A DNA stretch of 64,000 nt from JAVJUS01 sp040220455 (GTDB taxonomy: Bacteria; Pseudomonadota; Alphaproteobacteria; DSM-16000; Inquilinaceae): assembly GCA_040220455.1 (NCBI GenBank), contig JAVJUS010000080.1:59919-123918 (forward strand), given 5' to 3'. Below are positions 60,471-64,000 of this stretch, one piece after another (position 1 is the stretch's first letter; each line of letters starts with the position of its first letter). Below the pieces are notes generated by a model that worked only from the letters and a program-made list of their open reading frames with translations, made no database searches and was not told the origin of the DNA. Position numbers and translations under genes: made by a program.

Positions 60471-61312
60471 CCGGCGGGTCCGGGTCGCCGGCCGCCTTCT
60501 GGGACGCCCGTGCGGCGGCCTGGGCGGAAGGGGAGGCCGATCCGCGCTCCTTCTGGATTCGCCGCGCCGCGCTCGCTGCCGGCCTCGTCGCCCGCCACGC
60601 CCCCGACGGCCCGGTCCTGGATGTCGGCTGCGGCGCCGGCGGGCTGATGGCGCTGCTGGCCGGGCAGGGGCGCGACCCGCTCGGCCTCGACCGGTCGCCG
60701 GCGATGATTGCCCGGGCGCTGGCCGTCCTCGCCGGCATCCTCCCGGACGCGGCGGAGCGATTGCGCGTCGCCGAGGCCGACCGGGTACCGGTGGACGGGC
60801 GGTTCGCCAGTCCGATGGCGGCGATCGTCCTGCTGGGCACGCTGGCCTACGTCCCCGACGCCGGCGCCACGCTCGCCCGCCTCGCCGGGCGGCTGGCGCC
60901 CGGCGGCGTGGTGATCGCGACCGGTTTGCAGCGCGCCAGCCCCTTCGTCGCCGGTGAGCTCTTGCAGCGGATCGCGCGGCAAGGCCCGGGCGCGGCCCGC
61001 GATCCGGTCGCCCGCGCGCTGCTGTCGACCGGGCTGTGGTCGGGTGGCGGCGGCGATCCGGCGACCGGACGAGGTGCCCGGGCGCTCGACCGGGCGGCGG
61101 CGGAGGCGGGGCTCGTGCCCGTCGCCCGCGCCGATCTCTGGGGCCCGGGCTTCGGCGTCCTCGATCGGGCTCCGGCGGCGCGCGGCGCCCTGGGCCGTAC
61201 GGCCGCCCGGCGCTTCGCCTGGTGTCCGATGGCGGTCTACCGGCGAGACGAGGCAATGCCGTCCGCGGCCTCGGGCGGCCAGAGCACCGGGAACACGGCC
61301 GGGTCGGTGTAG
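60467..61312 (+). CDS. SAM-dependent methyltransferase
   Basis: A 281-residue class I methyltransferase with a GTG start in the previous stop. The SAM-binding site is VLDVGCGAGGLMALLAGQG, followed by the acidic end of strand 2 (LGLDRSPAM) and IVLLGTLAYVPDAG. Near the end it has WCPMAVYRRDE. The last 76 bases overlap the convergent PhyH-like gene tail to tail. It probably methylates the product of the opine dehydrogenase or a precursor. Confidence 0.85.
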   Translation: MTGGSGSPAAFWDARAAAWAEGEADPRSFWIRRAALAAGLVARHAPDGPVLDVGCGAGGLMALLAGQGRDPLGLDRSPAMIARALAVLAGILPDAAERLRVAEADRVPVDGRFASPMAAIVLLGTLAYVPDAGATLARLAGRLAPGGVVIATGLQRASPFVAGELLQRIARQGPGAARDPVARALLSTGLWSGGGGDPATGRGARALDRAAAEAGLVPVARADLWGPGFGVLDRAPAARGALGRTAARRFAWCPMAVYRRDEAMPSAASGGQSTGNTAGSV

Positions 61313-62178
61313 TCCGGATGGCCGTCGGCGTCGCGCCGGCAGACCACGTCGTTGAGATGCATGGCGGCGCGCCCGGTCTCCAGCGTGTAGGGACGCCAGC
61401 GGTTCTCCGCCGCCTGGATGTGCACCGCCAGCGCCGTGCGCGCCCGGTCGGCGGTGTTGGGCGCGCTGCCATGCACCGTCAGGCAGTGGTGAAAGCTGAC
61501 CGCGCCCTTGGCCAGGGCCAGGCGCACCGGCTCCAGCGGCGCGCCCTGGCTGTCGATCCGCCGCTCCAGGTCGGCGAGGTCGGTTTCCTCCGCCGTGCGC
61601 ATCCAGTCGTTGCCGGCCCAGTGGTTGGAGCGGTCGAGCACCATCAGCGGCCCGAGTTCGTCCGGGCAGTCGGTCAGCGGGATCCAGGCGGTCAGCAGCT
61701 TGGTCGTCGTGCAGGTCTGCCAGTAGGCCCGGTCGACATGCCAGCCGACCGTCGTCTTCGGCCCGTCGAGCCCGGCCGGCTTGTGGATCAGCCGGTCGTG
61801 GAACAGCCGCACGGACTCGGCCCCCAGCAGCCGCGCCGCCGTCCGCCCGATCGCCGGGTGGCGCACGATCGCGTCGATCGCCGCCGATTGCAGGCTGGCA
61901 TAGCCGTTGAGGCGCAGCGCGTCCTCGCCGTCGCCCGGCACCCAGTCGGTCATGTAGGCGAGCGGCGGCAGGCGACGCTCGCGCACCCCGGCATAGAACG
62001 GGCCGAGCGCCGCCATCGCGTCGTCGATCATGGCGTGCGGCAGGATGGGCGGCGCCGCCCACCAGCCGTGCTCGGCGAAGAACGCGACCGCCGCGTCGTC
62101 GACCGGGTCGGGCTCGGACCCGGGTACGGCATCGGCGCCGGCCACGGCGGCGGGAGGCGGGGCGGTGCCGGCGGACAT
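61237..62178 (-). CDS. Phytanoyl-CoA dioxygenase-like Fe(II)/2OG oxygenase
   Basis: A 313-residue PhyH-family oxygenase. Iron ligands fit VGWHVDRAYWQ (His-x-Asp) and the distal His in LTVHGSAPN, with a C-terminal Arg in TDRART-like DRARTALAVHIQ for 2-oxoglutarate. Such enzymes hydroxylate small molecules, including amino-acid-derived natural products. The start at 62178 is favoured; the longer frame lies within the adjacent gap. It diverges from the second opine dehydrogenase and converges on the methyltransferase. Confidence 0.85.
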   Translation of the reverse strand: MSAGTAPPPAAVAGADAVPGSEPDPVDDAAVAFFAEHGWWAAPPILPHAMIDDAMAALGPFYAGVRERRLPPLAYMTDWVPGDGEDALRLNGYASLQSAAIDAIVRHPAIGRTAARLLGAESVRLFHDRLIHKPAGLDGPKTTVGWHVDRAYWQTCTTTKLLTAWIPLTDCPDELGPLMVLDRSNHWAGNDWMRTAEETDLADLERRIDSQGAPLEPVRLALAKGAVSFHHCLTVHGSAPNTADRARTALAVHIQAAENRWRPYTLETGRAAMHLNDVVCRRDADGHPDYTDPAVFPVLWPPEAADGIASSRR

Positions 62179-62308
62179 TGTCGATCGTATCCGTTTTCTC
62201 TTTTCGCGTGCATCACTGTTGCGGCATACGGGATGTTCGGTCAAGCATCGCCGGAAGACCCGGCGTCGCGCGGGCTTGGCGGCTCGCGAGAAAGAGGAGG
62301 CGGCCGCG

Positions 62309-63457
62309 GTGTCACGGTCCCCGGCATCTCGGCAAATGACCGTCACCTTGTGCGGCGGTGGCAGCCTGACCCACGCGGTCGCGGCAGTGCTGGGCGCCCT
62401 GCCGGATGTCCGCGTGCGGGTCCTGACCCGCCGGCCGGAGGCCTGGTCGCCCCGCCTCGGGCTGATCTATCTCGACCGGGCCGAGCTGGAGGGCCGCCTG
62501 GCGCTCGCCACCGGCGATCCCCGGGCGGCGGTGGAGGGCGCGGACATGGTCGTCCTGACCGTGCCCTTCTTCGCCCGGCCGGCGACCCTGCGGGCGATCG
62601 CGCCATGGCTCGAGCCGGGCGCGGCGGTCGGCGCCTTTCCCGGCTTCGGCGGCTTCCACTGGGTCGCCCGCGACATCCTGGGCGCGGAGCGCACGATCTT
62701 CGGCCTGCAGCGCGTGCCCTATGTCCGCCGCCTCGTCGCCTATGGCCGGCTGGTCTACGTCACCGGCATCCGCCCGCGTCTCTATCTAGCGGCGAGCCCG
62801 ACGTCCGCGGCGCCGGACTTGGCGGAGCGCTGGGCCGGGCTGCTCAACATCCCGACCGACCCGGTGGCGAGCTGGCTCGCCGTGGCGCTCAGCCAGTCCA
62901 ACGCCGTCTTCCACCCGGCGCGCCTGTACGCCCTGGGCCGCGCGCTGGAACGGGGCGGCGGTTTCGAGGCGCGGCCGCTCTTCTATGACGACTGGGACGA
63001 CGAGGCGAGCCGCACCTTCCTCGCCCTCGACGCCGACATCGACGCGATCCGCGCCGCCGTGCCGGCGGACACGAGCGGCCTCGCCACCGTTCCCGGGCAC
63101 TACGGCACGCAGGGCGTGGCCGGGCTGACCGCGCGCATCCGGACGATCGCCGCCCTGTCGGGCCGTCCGGCGCCGCTGGCGCGCACGCGGGACGGCTGGG
63201 CCTTCGACCTGGAGACGGCCTACTTCACCGAGGACTTGCCCTACGGCCTGCTGGTCGTCAAAGGGATCGCCGACGCCGCCGGCGTCCCCACGCCCGCGCT
63301 CGATCGCGTGCTGGGCTGGGGCCAGGCGGTGATGAAGCGGCGATGGCTCGCGGCCGGCGCGGACGGGGTGCGGGCGGGCGGCCCGGACACGGCGGGCCTG
63401 CCGCTGCCCGCTTCGTTCGGCGTGCGCTCCGCCGAAACGCTCGCTGCGTCGGCTTGA
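62309..63457 (+). CDS. Opine dehydrogenase-like protein 2
   Basis: A 382-residue paralogue of the protein at 59190. Rossmann motif VTLCGGGSLTHAVAAVLG; catalytic-domain equivalents are FYDDWDDEASRTFLALDADI and AYFTEDLPYGLLVVKGIAD, then PALDRVLGWGQAVM. GTG 62309 follows GAGGAGG at the right distance; an ATG at 62336 is an alternative. Both copies lie within 4.3 kb, separated by the methyltransferase and PhyH genes, so they may catalyse successive or parallel steps. Confidence 0.82.
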   Translation: MSRSPASRQMTVTLCGGGSLTHAVAAVLGALPDVRVRVLTRRPEAWSPRLGLIYLDRAELEGRLALATGDPRAAVEGADMVVLTVPFFARPATLRAIAPWLEPGAAVGAFPGFGGFHWVARDILGAERTIFGLQRVPYVRRLVAYGRLVYVTGIRPRLYLAASPTSAAPDLAERWAGLLNIPTDPVASWLAVALSQSNAVFHPARLYALGRALERGGGFEARPLFYDDWDDEASRTFLALDADIDAIRAAVPADTSGLATVPGHYGTQGVAGLTARIRTIAALSGRPAPLARTRDGWAFDLETAYFTEDLPYGLLVVKGIADAAGVPTPALDRVLGWGQAVMKRRWLAAGADGVRAGGPDTAGLPLPASFGVRSAETLAASA

Positions 63458-63575
63458 GGCGAGCAATGTCCCGCAATTCACATTGTGAGATTGAGCAAAG
63501 ATGGTATCTTGAGTTGTCTCAAAGGCCATCCTTGCGACTTGAGACTTCCACCAGGACCGAAACAGGGAGCGGGTC

Positions 63576-63755
63576 ATGCCGACCATCGAATGGAAAGGTG
63601 TTCGCGAGCGTCTGCGGTCGAAGAGTCTGACGGAGGACGACATCAAGATTCTCGACGATCTGGCGTCGCTGGCCGAGCGCACGGGGATGGGCGAGGCCGT
63701 GGGCGACAAGGTCAGGGTCGCCCAGCTTCCGGGCGGCTTCGACATCGTGAAGTGA
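63576..63755 (+). CDS. Small hypothetical protein, 59 residues
   Basis: Starts MPTIEWKGVRERLRSKSLTE and has a charged helix, then a short beta-like end (KVRVAQLPGGFDIVK). GGGAG precedes the ATG. The AT-richer segment before it may hold its promoter. No family recognised. A double hairpin follows. Confidence 0.5.
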   Translation: MPTIEWKGVRERLRSKSLTEDDIKILDDLASLAERTGMGEAVGDKVRVAQLPGGFDIVK

Positions 63756-63758
63756 CGC

Positions 63759-63863
63759 CTAGAGCATCCTGCGCCCGGATGGGCGCAGAAAAGATGCTCT
63801 AGGTTGTTGAAGATAGGGCAATTTTTTCCGACTGATGATTCGATCAGTTCGGAAATTGCCCTA
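63759..63863. repeat. Two hairpins at the border of the IS5-family element
   Basis: CTAGAGCATC (63759-63768) pairs with GATGCTCTAG (63793-63802), with an inner CTGCGCCC/GGGCGCAG stem. A second, TAGGGCAATT (63814-63823), pairs with AATTGCCCTA (63854-63863), with an inner imperfect stem. The second lies directly after the transposase stop and probably includes the IS end; the exact terminus cannot be set from one side. Confidence 0.5.
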
Positions 63864-63865
63864 GG

Positions 63866-64000
63866 TCACCGACTCATAAACCGCATCCAGATACGGGCGG
63901 CAGCGAGTTTTACGAGAGCGAGATAGTTGGCGGCATGCTTTTCGAAGCGCGTTGCGATGGCCCTGAAGTGCTTGATCTTGTTGAAGAAGCGCTCGACCAG
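63866..64000 (-). mobile_element. IS5-family (IS427-like) transposase, C-terminal end
   Basis: The minus strand reads VERFFNKIKHFRAIATRFEK followed by HAANYLALVKLAAARIWMRF and a TGA stop at 63868-63866. This C-terminus with the YREK-type Glu context is typical of IS5-family, IS427-group transposases of alphaproteobacteria. The gene continues beyond the window. Confidence 0.85.

Overview
The window is chromosomal DNA from a high-GC alphaproteobacterium. A Rhodospirillales-like organism is my inference from the very high GC, the GTGA/ATGA-coupled operons and the number of ABC importers for organic solutes; no rRNA or marker gene fixes the species. Two compartments are obvious. Positions 1-45,927 and 58,938-64,000 are GC-rich host DNA. 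Positions 45,928-58,937 are a lower-GC integrated element with its own replication, packaging-like and integration genes.

Host part, left to right. The 3' end of metH (to 707) is followed by alkB-like, pirin and SMP-30/gluconolactonase genes. From a FadR-type regulator at 3,626 runs a sugar- or acid-catabolism locus: a PotD/A/B/C-type ABC importer (4,408-9,694), two enolase-superfamily dehydratases, two SDR dehydrogenases, an aldose epimerase and a dihydroxyacetophenone-dioxygenase-like cupin (to 14,004). Next is a Dpp/Opp-type importer (14,395-20,657) that encloses a cysteine hydrolase and is followed by DUF3870, a PxpA (LamB/YcsF) homologue and an amidohydrolase; together they look like uptake and hydrolysis of a cyclic amide or N-acyl compound. 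A third importer (25,776-31,919) has two different ATPases whose motif defects fall on the same composite ATP site. PfkB kinase, amidohydrolase and Gfo/Idh/MocA genes follow it. The rest (35,989-45,593) holds a UbiG/ICMT-like methyltransferase operon, a Tat-exported flavin amine oxidase, an esterase, a GPx-like peroxidase, a GH5 hydrolase and a class III adenylate cyclase. A REP-like family beginning GTAGGTCGG is scattered through intergenic spaces and forms tandem arrays at 31,927 and 39,754.

The integrated element (about 13 kb) sits in the 3' end of tRNA-Thr(UGU). A 22-bp copy of the tRNA end flanks it at both sides. It carries a tyrosine integrase, an AlpA-like HTH protein, a primase-polymerase/RecA-fold helicase with a repeat-rich putative origin, a resolvase, a four-gene operon starting with a terminase-small-subunit-like protein, and a two-gene soluble plus four-TM membrane module that may be a defence cargo. 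No capsid, tail or large terminase gene is present, so a phage-satellite-like element is the best fit.

Right of the tRNA are two opine-dehydrogenase paralogues, a SAM methyltransferase and a phytanoyl-CoA-dioxygenase-like enzyme (59,190-63,457), a possible small-molecule biosynthetic cluster. The window ends in an IS5-family transposase.
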